A DNA stretch of 64,000 nt from Taxawa tesnikishii (nom. ined.) (lineage: Eukaryota > Ascomycota > Dothideomycetes > Dothideales): the NCBI GenBank assembly GCA_030247885.1, contig JAPDRO010000014.1, positions 248,001 to 312,000 of the forward strand, written 5' to 3'. Below the pieces are notes generated by a model, which worked only from the letters and a program-made list of their open reading frames with translations, made no database searches and was not told the DNA's origin. Within the stretch, counting starts at the first letter, position 1; the number at the start of each line of letters is the position of its first letter. The translations under genes and the position numbers were made by a program. Shown piece after piece: positions 1 through 11,059 of the stretch.

Positions 1-695
1 CAACAACGGATGATGGCAGGGACGGTACCAAGGACAAGTAGACCGGGAGCTATGGCTGGCGTATGCAATGGCGATCTGTTGGCTTCTCCTAAACCGTACC
101 CAGTGTCGAGATTCAAGCTGCTAGCACGACCTGACGCAGCCGATCGCACCGAATGCACTGAACTGGCTCGTCCGTCCGACTTGTGTGATGAAGACCGCTC
201 CGTCATAGGGAAACCACCGAGGCCGCTGCTGCTCCTAGGTATGAAATCCACCGACGACCGAGAAGCATGAGCCCAATGGCCCTGGTTGGCGGACTCATCG
301 AATCGGACGCTGTTCGCACGAGAGGTCGCGCCTATCCGCCTCGGCTCCTCTTCAGCATCAAGGTGGAGGCTGCCGATAAGATTGCTCGAATCATCGTCGA
401 AGTTTTTGAATTGATCCTGTAGGGGTTTTGCAGGGGCGCTAAAATCGGACATGAGTTCAAGTGCAGCGTACAGAATCAGAAATACCCTACCCTGTTGTGG
501 TGTTCCACTCAGAACACTGGGAAATGGTGATGCGCCGCCCCATACGGACTTCATCCTGGCGTCGTCTTCTTGGCGTCGCTCGAGCCGAAGCAGTCTGTCT
601 GAGTGGTCCGACTGCACCTGTTGTAGGCGCAAGAGCTCGTTGTGTAAGCGCCAGGAGTCGCTTTGAGGTACGAAGGCAACACTTTGCGGGTCCAT
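1..695 (-). CDS. Conserved fungal protein of unknown function, N-terminal part (runs off left edge)
   Basis: Two exons are visible: 491-695 and 1-438, separated by a 52-nt GT-AG intron (439-490). The start is the ATG at 695 (MDPQSVAFVP). Residues 1-68 hold a charged, probably coiled-coil segment (RLHNELLRLQQVQ, RLLRLERRQEDDAR). Exon 2 is Ser-rich and disordered (SSSHKSDGRASSVHSVRS) and ends near PGLLVLGTVPAIIRC at the edge. I recognise this as a protein conserved in filamentous ascomycetes but cannot name a function. The frame slips by one base at the four-G run 422-425, just after the intron; both sides read as clean protein-like sequence, so an under-called base is the simplest explanation. 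It is divergent from ILV3. Confidence is high that this is a gene and low for its role. Confidence 0.7.
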   Translation of the reverse strand, partial: MDPQSVAFVPQSDSWRLHNELLRLQQVQSDHSDRLLRLERRQEDDARMKSVWGGASPFPSVLSGTPQQGRVFLILYAALELMSDFSAPAKPLQDQFKNFDDDSSNLIGSLHLDAEEEPRRIGATSRANSVRFDESANQGHWAHASRSSVDFIPRSSSGLGGFPMTERSSSHKSDGRASSVHSVRSAASGRASSLNLDTGYGLGEANRSPLHTPAIAPGLLVLGTVPAIIRC

Positions 696-1699
696 CGCAT
701 GCGGACCGCATCCGTTAGGACTCCCACGCTCCCTTGCAAGAGCCAGTCCGTTCTCGAGTGTTCGCGACACCTGCCAAATTGGCAATCTCCCCTCCGGGCC
801 TATAGCCTATTTCCCCTCTTCACCTCGAACGAGCCAACGTTATTTGCGGCGTCCGTACTCCCAGACACGAGTGCGTACTTTGTCCAATGCGAATAGTTAA
901 AGGCCGGGACAAAGACAAAGCCCTCAGGTGCAGCAACACGGTGGCCAAGACAACGATCGGAAGAAATCGAGTGTGGTCTTAGTGGAGGGGTCGCAGATGG
1001 AGAGACTGATTCAAGATCGGTATGTTGAAGAGGACTGATATTTCCTAATGGTGCAAGGAGGAAGAACGTCGTGTTTGGAAGATGTCCGGGTGGTGCGGTA
1101 GGCCCTCGATGGAGGTTTCGCAGACAATCAGGTAGTTTCGTAGCCTGTGGCAGGTAGTATTCAGTCTGGCAGTAAAAGGGCATTCGAAACCCACGAACGA
1201 TGACTGCATCAAAAGGACAGGGATCAACTGCGCTAACTCCGTCTGGCCGAAGTTCCGAAGCCGTTGTAAGCTGGAATGCACCACGCGTTACTCGAGTACT
1301 GGCCCTCACTCTTCAACGGGGCGACACGAACAGATGCCACCGGGCAAGTAAACCCCATCTGCAACAGCAACAAGGCGTCTGATTCGTCGTTCTATCCGTT
1401 GGTCCATACCGCCGGTTCTGCACGTCTCCTATACAGTTTGCTCGCGCAGCAACATGTAGGGTTGGTTATAGACGCGGTCTGGCGGCTGCTCTTCCGACGC
1501 GGTTAGCGTGCCCTTCTGAGCTAGGCGGCTAGGCCCCGCAATGACTCGCGTGGCGCGCAATGCACTTTTGTAATTACAGACAGTGCTTGGGCTCCGGTGT
1601 CGCCTCTCGCTGTGACTCCTTCCGTACGCCTTCTTCCCTCTTTCTCCTCCCTTCTTCTTCTCTCCCGCTACACGTCTTCTTGCTTGAGCGTGGGTCAGA
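696..1699. promoter_or_regulatory. Divergent intergenic region upstream of the left-edge gene and ILV3
   Basis: About 1 kb separates two divergent starts. The ILV3-proximal part (about 1620-1690) is strongly pyrimidine-rich on the plus strand, which is common just upstream of highly expressed ascomycete genes. A 169-codon minus-strand open frame (800-1309) crosses the middle, but it has no recognisable motif or compositional signal and is not called. No clear TATA box was seen. Confidence 0.4.
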
Positions 1700-3593
1700 A
1701 TGTTGTCGTCGCGCATTGGTACAAGAGCTGTGCGCCCAGCTTGGAGTTCGCGGACGCAATGGCGGGCTACGTACGTTCAAAAGCTCTCCTGCAAGGTACC
1801 GCTACTTACACCTCCTCAGGCGAGCCCTGTCCCAGACTGTTCAGCGCAGCTATGCTTCCACCGTCGACGAGTTGCTTGTCGGAAAGCAAGAGAACGTTCC
1901 CAAGGATGCGCTTAACAAGACCAGTCGTTTCATTACCCAGCCCATCTCCCAAGGCGCATCCCAGGCCATGCTGTACGCCACCGGCTTTGACGATAAGGAC
2001 ATGAGCAAGGCGCAGGTCGGTATTTCGTCTGTCTGGTACAACGGCAACCCCTGTAACATGCACCTGCTGGATCTGAACAACAAGGTCAACGAGGGCGTGA
2101 AAAGAGCAGGACTCAAGGGCATGCAGTTCAACACCATCGGTGTCAGTGACGGTATTTCCATGGGTACGAAGGGTATGCGCTACTCGTTGCAGTCGCGCGA
2201 CATCATCGCCGATTCCATCGAAACCGTCATGGGTGGCCAGTGGTACGACGCGAACATCAGTATCCCCGGTTGCGACAAGAACATGCCTGGCGTTATCATG
2301 GCTATGGGTCGCGTGAACAGGCCGTCCCTCATGGTGTATGGTGGTACAATCGCAGCTGGATGTGGTCAAATGCCCAAGAACGCCAAGCTCGATATCGTTT
2401 CGGCCTTCCAGGCGTACGGACAGTTCCTGACCGGCGAGATCAAGGAGGAGGAGCGGTCAGACATCATCAGGCACGCGTGCCCTGGAGCTGGTGCATGTGG
2501 TGGAATGTACACTGCGAACACCCTGGCATCGGTCATTGAGCTCATGGGCATGACCCTTCCTGGTTCTTCCTCCAACCCCGCAGAGTCCAAGGCAAAGCAG
2601 CTAGAGTGTCTTGCGGCAGGTGGCGCTATCAAGAACCTGTTGAAGGAGGACATTCGGCCGTCGGACATCCTGACTCGCCAGGCCTTCGAGAACGCCATGA
2701 TCGTCGTCAACATCACCGGTGGCTCGACCAATGCCGTCCTCCACCTGATCGCCATCGCCGACTCGGTTGGCATCAAGCTCGACATCGAGGACTTCCAGAA
2801 GGTCTCGGACCGCACCCCTTTCCTGGCCGACCTGAAGCCATCGGGCAAGTACGTCATGGCCGATCTCTACGACATCGGTGGTACGCCCGCTTTGCTCAAG
2901 TTCATGCTGAAGGAGGGTCTTATCGACGGTAGCCGTATAACCGTGACCGGTAAGACTATCAAGGAAAACCTCGAGAATGCACCGTCATTCCCCGAAGACC
3001 AGCAGATAATCCGTCCACTCAGCAACCCCATCAAGAAGACCGGCCACATTCAGATCTTGTACGGCAACATCGCGCCCGGTGGCAGTGTTGGCAAGATCAC
3101 CGGCAAGGAGGGCATCAAGTTCACCGGCAAGGCTGCCGTCTTCGACGAAGAAGATGCCTTCATCACCGCTCTGGAAAACGGCGAGTTCAAGAAGGGCGAG
3201 AAGCGCGTCGTCATCATCCGCTACACCGGCCCCAAGGGCGGACCCGGCATGCCCGAGATGCTCAAGCCCTCCTCCGCACTCATGGGCGCCGGCCTCGGAA
3301 ACGATATCGCACTTCTCACCGACGGACGTTTCAGCGGTGGCAGCCACGGCTTCCTGATCGGTCACATCGTGCCCGAGGCACAGGAGGGTGGCCCTATTGC
3401 CCTGGTCCAGGACGGCGATACCATCACCGTTGACGCCGAGACTAGGGTCATCAACACTGATGTTAGCGATGAGGAAATGCAGAAGAGGAAGCTGGAGTGG
3501 AAGGCTCCGCCGCTCAAATACCAGAAGGGCACTCTCTACAAGTACTCTAAGGCTGTGCAAGACGCCAGCCATGGCTGCATCACTGACGCTTGA
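1700..3593 (+). CDS. ILV3: Dihydroxy-acid dehydratase, mitochondrial
   Basis: This enzyme dehydrates 2,3-dihydroxy-isovalerate and 2,3-dihydroxy-3-methylvalerate in the mitochondrial matrix, the third step of valine and isoleucine synthesis. Exons are 1700-1770 and 1820-3593, giving 614 residues, the usual fungal length. The 49-nt intron (GTACGT...TCAG) joins an Arg/Ser-rich presequence ([15 protein letters not shown]) to [12 protein letters not shown]. The long frame could be read from farther upstream, but only the spliced start gives a mitochondrial presequence. Fe-S cluster and active-site motifs are present: CDKNMPG near residue 155 and [16 protein letters not shown] near residue 230. 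[11 protein letters not shown] near the C terminus is the other hallmark of the IlvD/Edd family. No break is seen in this gene. Confidence is very high. Confidence 0.97.
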
Positions 3594-4100
3594 TGGATGA
3601 AGTTGGCGGCGTAGTGTTGTCTGTATGCGTTGTATGTTACCGGTTTCTCGAGTTGCATTTGCACGGCGTGTGCGGTGTCTGGAGGTTCTCCCGTTTTGGG
3701 TTTGGATAGAGAATAGTCTATGTCCCTTGGGAAGACAAAAGTGAAAACGTACAGCGTTGTTCAATTCATTTTTTCCTGAATGATTGTCGTTGATGCTGTG
3801 GATTTTGTGAGTGGTAGAAGAGCTAGAACCCCGATTTGGGACCGACATTTCTTGGAGGAGAATTTTTTTACCCCTTGTTAAGCGGCGGAGTTGTTTTGGG
3901 CAGCACAAGATACGTCAAGCAAACCTCCCGCAGCAGTACTCCTACTACAATCACTGCACGTCGCTTGAGTACCATCGTTTCCTTCTATCGTCGCCCTCTT
4001 TCTCCCTCTGCCACATAATCTTCTCATCATATGCAACCAAAATACGTCTACAGTGGATTAATGCAACCCCACTCCTCGTCCTCTCTTTCAATCCCCTTTT
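3594..4100. other. Intergenic, between convergent genes
   Basis: This 507-bp stretch lies between the 3' ends of ILV3 and the FAD oxidoreductase and should carry both 3' UTRs. It contains a seven-T run near 3863 and T/C-rich sequence from 3960 to 4110. I see no gene in it. Confidence 0.6.
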
Positions 4101-5886
4101 TCAGTTCGGGAAGATGTTCGCCCATCCACCCTGCACGCACTGTCTGCTCGCAAACACCCTTCCCTGATGAATCCTGCACTGCGGATCATACTTTGCCTTG
4201 ACCTCGATAAGCCTCTCCACATTTTCGCCCCAAACCCTCCTGCCGCTCGCGTTGGGACTGATGTAGTTCGGATAGTCGGCCAGGAAGGGTCCTACGCTCT
4301 GTTGGTGCGAGTACGTCAGTGCGTTCAGCACGTCGTTCTCGGCTGATGTGACGGCATCGTCGGCCACTGAGGACCAGGCGGGGAGAAGAGCGTCTGATGC
4401 CCGGCAACGGAGTGGGGCCACGCGGTGGCTGAGTCGGAGGTGGGGAGGTGGCCGTTGAGGCCTGGAGACATGTACTGGAGAGCCCAGAGGGCGGATACGG
4501 GGTCTCGCCGCGTGCGAGCAGAGACGATACGTAGGAGGTGAGGGTTGCGCTCGCGTTGGCGAGGTAGGAGGCCGTTATTTCTGTGGTCTGGGGACCCCAG
4601 AAGCCGCGACGGAAGCCATAGGGGAACTATTGTTTAGGAAACAGGGTCAGTTTTGGGAGTGTTTGGTTGTTGGCAGAGTGGACTTACGAAGGTATCGATG
4701 ACCTGGAAGGCATCAGCGTAGGGAACCTGAATGGTGATGTTTTGCACGATGTCGAGGCCATGAAGCAAAGGCGTAAACGTCTTGTTGAAGGATGGTTGGG
4801 ATGGGTTATTGGGGTTTCCAAACCAGACACCAACGAGAAGTGTCTGTGTGCCTAGAGTTCCGTCGGCAAGGGGCACATAGCCCGTAGCGTAGTACATGAG
4901 GCTGAAAGGATCTGTGTGGTTGTTGAAGAAATCTACGGTGTTTTGACGGGCGACCGCGGTTGTGGAATTGGAAATGTACCACACACCAAAACGTGCGTCG
5001 GTGGGCTCGGCAGCGGCTTCCTGGTAGAAAGTCGTGACGATACCGAACTGACCTCCGCCGCCTTGTAGTGCCCAGAAGAGATCGGAGTACTTGTTCTTCG
5101 CGGTTGCCGTGACGATGCGGCCGTCCATCAGCACGACATCCATTGCGCGCAGTCTGTCGATGGCATACCCGTAGCTGAAGATGTTAGCTGGGAGTTCGTA
5201 TCACTCTTGTGGTGGTATGCTTACGCTCCGGCTAGGAACCCAATGCCACCGCCGGTGCTAAAACCGCCCGTGCCGACATTGCTCACCCTAGCACCAATGG
5301 GCGTATAACCAGTCCCATTGGTCGCTGTCTGCACCTGGCCCCCTGCAATGGTGAGTGCGTGTTCAGTTTGGGCAGTCGAGTAGGACTCACAGGTTGCTCC
5401 ACCTTGATAGCCTACAACAGTGTACGATTTGCCATCGATTACCTTGTTCTGCTCGATCGTCGTCTTGTTCATCCAGGTCAAATCAATGACCATGCCAGTC
5501 GAGCTGGACGCGTTGGTCTGACCATGTGCACCGCTCACGAAAGCAAGGTTGTTCCCCAAAGGAGTTTTGCATGACGCTTGTACAGCGTAGCTGACGTCTT
5601 GTGCTGTTACTGGGAAGATGACCACAGAGGCGTTCTTGCCGTATTGTGCGCCCTGAAAAAGAGATGAGTGGGTCGCCTTCCGAGATCCTGCGTGTTTTTA
5701 TCTCACCCAATAACGACCGGCATTGTATTGCTGGAGAGGTGATCCCAGGCAGGATATTGCTGCGCCGGAGGATAGCTTCGAAGCCAGCCATTTCAAACCC
5801 GTATCATGGTTCACGCAGTTGCCCTCTATGAGAGCAGAAGAGAAAGTGAGGAAGGAAAGAAACACCAACAGACCAGTTACCGCCAT
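4101..5886 (-). CDS. Secreted FAD-linked oxidoreductase, berberine-bridge-enzyme family
   Basis: Five exons are inferred: 5707-5886, 5391-5652, 5225-5342, 4688-5174 and 4101-4626, with introns of 48-61 nt. Phases agree throughout and give about 524 residues. The N terminus is a signal peptide (MAVTGLLVFLSFLTFSSA). An FAD-binding PCMH domain follows. It has the SGAHG motif, whose His would carry covalent FAD, then GGATW completed across intron 2, then GGGGQFGIVT. The berberine-like C-terminal segment ends YDPQCRIHQGRVF. The family oxidises diverse secondary metabolites or carbohydrates; the substrate is unknown. The last exon changes frame twice, at four-base runs 4499-4502 and 4380-4383. Family-like sequence continues in the new frame each time (PVSALWALQYMSPGLNG, then AWSSVADDAVTSAEND). 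Either the assembly under-calls these runs or this non-essential gene is decaying. Confidence 0.88.
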
Positions 5887-7216
5887 TGTGCGTGTTGTTT
5901 CGTGAGATGGTAGATGCGAGGTTGCTGGGAAGTGTGGAAACTATGTACCCGTACTTGCATTGCAACACTGCGACCCCTTGCTACGAACGGGTGGATGCCA
6001 TCGTCTAGAACATCCGATTATGGGTATAGTTCTGACTCGAAGGGAACCTCAGGCCGCCTGAATTACCAGCAATGCGAGTTGAGGCCGCAGCGATCGCCCA
6101 GACTAATTGCCCGAGGGAACAAGCTTCGCGAAGCGTGCCTTGCTGGAGACGGGGAATACCTGGTTTGGGGGCTGAACCTGCAGTGTAATATCCGAGCCAA
6201 CAGTATGCTCAAGAAAGAAGGTTTTTACCGATGTAAGGACATCCCTGCGCAGCACGCGTCTAGGGCTGGCTAACTCGCGATCGAGACACGGCCTCGCATG
6301 GATTTAATTTAGCATGGGGACCGAATGAAGTCTTGCCTCTGCGCAACGCATGCAGCGGGATACATGCCCGAAATGGTGATGCTGGCATACGCCCCTGCTT
6401 GACCGCTATGCTTACTGGCGCCAATAGTGTCAAGCACGCCTGGTGTATCGTAAGGCTTGAACCCGTCCAGACTTTCGCACTCTACCATGCGGCAGCACTT
6501 CTGCGTCCGCTAGTGCCGCAATTGAGTTTCAGGCCACGTCTTGTCACAGACGCACGCAGTGTGGAGGAGGGAAAACGGATGCGACGCAGCCGCCAACAGG
6601 CTCGTCCTGGGACCGAGCAAACGCGTTCGTCTGTTCTGTCCACTGATGTTGCACGACTCCGAAAACCGGAGACCAACAGCGACGGTTGTTTAGAACCAAC
6701 ATGTAGATACCCCGACGGGACTAGTCGGACCTTTTTCCTCCGCTAGCGGGAACCTCCCTGCAAGACAGATTGGTGGCTGAACGAAAAGACTGTGCCGGGT
6801 TACATGTCGCTGCTTCTTCCTGCGTGCCATGTGTTGAGGAGAAGGAGCAGCAACGTACACAAACGATGCGGTAAGATGCTGTATGCCCCTTTCCTTGGCA
6901 GCTGAGGTTGAGGACCAAGGCTGTGAGCGTTCAGCCACCACGCGTTCCGGGATTACAACTCCCGACTTCATTAATAACACCACACCGCAATATATACAGC
7001 CACATGCATCTAAACATCAAAGCCACGGATCGGGTAGCTTAACGACAGACGTCAGGGTTTAGCCTTGTCGCGAGGTGGTACGTGTACGGAAAGTATCACA
7101 ATCGCTAGAGAACCACGACCACGATTCAGAGCGCATCTGCCCAACAGCCCTACCCAACCCTAAGCAGCCCTAGCTAACAAAACCAACACCTCACTTGTTC
7201 CCCAATCTCAATCTCC
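5887..7216. other. Intergenic, 1.3 kb, no gene recognised
   Basis: Short open frames of 119 codons (5914-6273, plus) and 137 codons (6333-6746, plus) occur, but neither has recognisable motifs. The region should contain the promoter of the FAD oxidoreductase and the 3' UTR of the HMG-CoA reductase homologue. No repeats or RNA genes were seen. Confidence 0.5.
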
Positions 7217-8332
7217 TCACAACTTACTCCTGCCCCTTGCCAATCTCTCATGACTGCCAGCAAACGTGTCGTTCGCCACCACCGCAATTGTACTCAGATC
7301 CAATTTGAGCGCAAACGCCGCCACACTCTCCGCAAGCGCCCACTTCTTCCCCTCTCCCTTGCAACCCAGCAATTCCAGCGCCTGCGCCCGACTCGGATAC
7401 ACCGTGCCACCGCCGACCGTACCGACCGGCAAACTAGGCACGAACAAGCTGAGCGTGAGTTCCCTCGCCTCGGTATCGAAACCTGCCGTCAACTGCGTCC
7501 ATCCCGCCTCCAGCACGCTCGCAGCATCCTGCCCGCAAGCGATAAACATAGCCGCGAACACGTTCGCCGTGTTGATGTTGGAGCCTGCGATGCCGGCACG
7601 GATGGTGCCGTCCTGTGCGCCTAGGATGGTGTGGTAGATGCGTTCGGTGGAGAAGCCTAGGACGTGGCGGCAGGCGTCGTCGCTCAGCGTGCCCCAGGCG
7701 ATGACCTGGACCCCGCGCGTTTCGACCGTGTTCTGCGCCGACAGCTTCTTGTCCGAGGACAGCTGACCGTCGACGTCGCAGCCGCGAATGCGGAGTCCTT
7801 CGCCGCGGGTCGCGAGGAGTGCGTTGCAGGCGCGTTGCGACGCGATCGTCACCATGTTTTGTCCTGCAGCGTCGCCGCAGGTGTATTCCATCTTGACGTG
7901 AACATTGGGCCCGATGATGCGAGGAGTAATGCGGGTGAGTCCGCCGAAACGGGTCGTTTTTTCTGCTTCCGTGCGGAAGAATGTCTCATGGCTTGGGACC
8001 AGTTTGGAGGAATTGACTGCGTCTGAGGTGTTGCCGAAGCGGAACACGGGCGCGCGTGACATGCGTTCTTTCAAGGCTACGGCGCGGATGCCACAGCTTC
8101 GCTGAAATGCTTTGCAGCCACGGGAGCAGCTGACCACCAGCGTGGCTTCTGCAGTTGCGAGCGGCGCGTAGAAGGTGCCATGTTGGTTGTCACCGGAGAT
8201 TGCGAGCGGACCTGCGAGTCCCAGAGGGACCTGCGTGAAGTCGACGTGGTTTTCGATCTTGTATTCCGGCTCGGCCTGTGGAGGAGGGGTAGGAGACGCA
8301 ACTTGTTCTTCAACGTCCGTCTCTTCGGATTC
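7217..8332 (-). CDS. Soluble HMG-CoA reductase homologue with C-terminal SKL (5' end unresolved)
   Basis: The catalytic domain of class I HMG-CoA reductase, which makes mevalonate from HMG-CoA with NADPH, reads without interruption from 8332 to the TGA at 7217. All four catalytic positions are visible: Glu in PLATAEATLVV, Lys in SSDKKLSAQN, Asp in ACGQDAASVLEA and His in AGSHERL. The NADPH-site motif appears as CGDAAGQNM, and PSLPVGTVGGGT is also typical. The protein ends GRSKL, a canonical PTS1 peroxisomal signal. No sterol-sensing or membrane segments precede the domain; upstream is a short Pro/Glu-rich tract. An in-frame TGA lies directly upstream of 8332 and there is no in-frame ATG, so the start must lie in an upstream exon between about 8340 and 8700 that I could not fix. 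A possible intron there runs from GTATGT near 8442 to TTCCAG near 8385. The family call is firm; the start is not. Confidence 0.85.
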   Translation of the reverse strand, partial: ESEETDVEEQVASPTPPPQAEPEYKIENHVDFTQVPLGLAGPLAISGDNQHGTFYAPLATAEATLVVSCSRGCKAFQRSCGIRAVALKERMSRAPVFRFGNTSDAVNSSKLVPSHETFFRTEAEKTTRFGGLTRITPRIIGPNVHVKMEYTCGDAAGQNMVTIASQRACNALLATRGEGLRIRGCDVDGQLSSDKKLSAQNTVETRGVQVIAWGTLSDDACRHVLGFSTERIYHTILGAQDGTIRAGIAGSNINTANVFAAMFIACGQDAASVLEAGWTQLTAGFDTEARELTLSLFVPSLPVGTVGGGTVYPSRAQALELLGCKGEGKKWALAESVAAFALKLDLSTIAVVANDTFAGSHERLARGRSKL

Positions 8333-8753
8333 TCAGGCTGGTTGAGGTCGGTCGCATGAGGCGCGCTTGCGTCCGTTGTCAAGACTGGAAGAGAACAGTT
8401 GGATAGTCGACTGAACGGGGATGAGATGAATCACAAGACATACAAAAGGCGCACTGGGTATAATTCTAGTCCAACATGCTTCAAGTCTCGCAAATATGGC
8501 CGCATAGCCAGCCGCGACAGCCTCGTCGATGTAGCTGAATGAAAAGCTTGCTAGAAAGGGAAAGAAGAACTGAACGCCTGAATACATTGTCATGAAGGGC
8601 TAGACAGACACCGTGCTAGCTCCGTCACAGGTAAGTGACAGGCGCCAACGAGTTGGATGGGACGGAGTACAGCCAGCCTTGCGATAAGGAAACCGTGCAT
8701 ATGCATCATCACGAGTCAGAAACCTGAGCAACGCACCAGAGCTAGCCAGATGC
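8333..8753. other. Short gap holding the unresolved 5' end of the HMG-CoA reductase homologue
   Basis: This stretch should contain the missing first exon or exons and promoter of the HMG-CoA reductase homologue, and the 3' UTR of the RhoGAP gene, which lies upstream on the same strand. A minus-strand open frame from the ATG at 8593 shares the frame of the catalytic domain but ends in TGA before it. I could not connect the two convincingly. Confidence 0.4.
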
Positions 8754-11059
8754 TCAGTCTTCATCAAACAGCTGATACGTGTTTATCAAGATGGTGTCGA
8801 GGACCCTTGCTTGGAGACCTGCATCTGCAATGTGGTGTCCTGAGTGGGATCCCATCAAGCTAGGACTGGAGTACTCAGTCAGCCACACGTGCATCAAGCG
8901 AGCACCGCCACGTTCGAGTTGACTTACGCAAAACAGATGGCAAGATTCGCCGTCGACATACGGTTCGTAGCGGCGTGTTGTTGCACACGATCCAAGTGCT
9001 GCAGGACTGTCAGTTTTTCAGTTCTCAGCAATCAACATCACAAAACTCACCAGTACTAGTGCCCTTAGCGTCGCATAGTGCGCGTCCGGAAGACTGTTGA
9101 CGATTGCGTGCATAGTATCCCTACGAACTATTTCGTCTTCTATTCTAGCAGCTTCGATAAATTCACCGTATCTCTCGCGTGTCAACAAAGGATCTGGCAG
9201 GTCTCGGAAGAACTGCTTGAGGAGGCCAGCCACGGAGTTGACATCGTGGTAGAAGGCTGCGGGGTTTCGAAAATCCACCCTAGATGAGTCTGCACAGGTA
9301 AGCATCAACCCGAGAAGTGTAGCAGGACCACATTTTAACAAGGGAATCATGCGAAAATTGTCGAGTACGGTTACTTACCATGATCGAAGAGGGCCTTGAT
9401 TTGCTGGACGTGGTTGGCCGTACCACTCAGCCGGTAGATGCCCTCCACGTCCAAACCGAACTGGTCCACAGCCAGCATGCACTGATATACAACCATTGGG
9501 ACCGCACTACCATCCCTCCTAAACAGCTCTTCGAGACCCACTCCAAAGACAGGCTTGAGCGGTGGAGGGAGGTCCATGCCGCTCGGTGGTTGGGCAGCGG
9601 GTGGTCCATTGCCATGCATGACGCCCGTTGATTGCTGCGTAGGGTAACCGCGCATTGACGAGGCGCTAGTGGGATACGGTGGCGTATTGTACTGTGGTTG
9701 TGAAGGAGTCGACTGGTAAGATGGGCTCTGCGGTGAGGGTTGGCTATAAGCCTGGTTTTGCTGTGGCTGCGGAGGCGGCGGCTGCGGTTGCTGGTATGCG
9801 GATGCCGTGCTTGGATTATAAGAATGACGGCTGCCAGTGGAGCCATATTGTTGCTGTGGCTGTGGAGCAGCAAATGATGCAGCAGTTTGCGGTGGTGGCG
9901 TTTGCTGACGGGCTGCAGGTGCAAGAGCTGGGGTTTGCTGTTTGGGCATGAGCGTCGGATGCTGCTCGTAGCGGATGTCAGGATGCCTTGGTGGGATCTT
10001 CGAAACATGGCTCGTAATAAAGCTATGAAGATCCCTCTCGTTGTCGATATCGTAAACGACATCCCGAAGGCTACGTTGAGCCGATGGCAGACTATCAGGG
10101 TCTTGATTAATAGGACTGATGACCAGGCCATTTCCAAGCAGCAACTTCTCGTTGAAGGCCGCAAACTTCTGGAGTTGCAAGGTCAAGCCAGAGTCGCATT
10201 CAGCAATCAGCTCCTGCAACGCCTTAACTGCTTGAGGTCTTGAGGTATTTATCAGTTCCTCCCTTTGTGCCTTTGCGAGCTGCACTTTTGTTTGGTAATC
10301 CTGATCGGCGGCCTGTAACTTCCTAAGCAGATCCTCCTCGTATTGTGCTGCACTCTTGGGTCCTTTCAAGCCCATACGTCTGCTGCCCTTCACGTCACCA
10401 GTCCTCGCGCGATCATAGTCATCGGCCAAACTGTCGTACTTGACTTTGGCCTTCTCCATCAGACCCTCAGCATCGGAGGCCCTCTTCTCTGCATTCAGAC
10501 CCTCGTGCTTCCAATGTTTCCGCCCTCTCTCCATGTTGTTGCTCAGCTCGTGGAGATCTTCGTGCATTTGATGCAGTGACAGAGCAAACTGCATGCCATT
10601 TTCTGCCAACTTTTCGTGAACACGCAGGACCTCCTCGAGTTGTCGAACGTAGGATCCCTGCCTGGATTCAGGCCGGCGGATGCTGTCCTGAGTGGACTTG
10701 GCGAGGCGCTTGAGGCCATTCGCTTGGTCTTCCTCGATTGACGAGCGCTTCTTCAGGAAGGCAGCAAAGTCCTGTAGCTGTCAACGGGCCGCACGTGCTT
10801 CCATACTTCCATGTAACGTACGCGGGCGGATGCGACACTTTGCTTCAGGCGGTTGAGGAGGGTTGTAAGTCCGATCTGGTACAGTCAGCATTCCGAGACA
10901 GGTGTTCTCTTTCGGCTCGCATACATCCGAATACATGACATCGTCAACCTCCTTTGGCACGCCGTTCTGCGAAACAGATATGGTGGGCGTTCCTGGCTGG
11001 AAGACATTTGCAGCGACGCCGTCGCCGTTCGCTTCTTCGTCTGGGAATTCGCCGGGCAT
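8754..11059 (-). CDS. RGD1: F-BAR and RhoGAP domain protein, Rgd1 type
   Basis: Six exons: 10925-11059, 10822-10875, 9379-10771, 9051-9289, 8928-8998 and 8754-8865. Introns are 49-89 nt and phases agree, giving 667 residues, essentially the length of yeast Rgd1. An F-BAR domain (about residues 45-300, from IGLTTLLNRLKQS through the coiled helices) binds membrane phosphoinositides. A Pro/Gln-rich linker follows (about 320-460). The C-terminal RhoGAP domain starts at FGVGLEELF. Its arginine finger is in EGIYRLSG, and NRMSTANLAICFAPSLMG is completed across the last intron. The family accelerates GTP hydrolysis by Rho3/Rho4 and acts in polarity and the wall-integrity response. The start at 11059 gives MPGEFPDEEANGDG, an acidic N-terminal tail. 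No frame break is seen. Confidence 0.95.

Noticed and set aside
800-1309. 169-codon minus-strand open frame
   Set aside because: Composition is random-looking, it lies in a divergent promoter region, and no motif or intron supports it.
2985-3908. 307-codon minus-strand open frame
   Set aside because: It lies antisense to ILV3 and owes its length to codon bias of that gene; no motif of its own.
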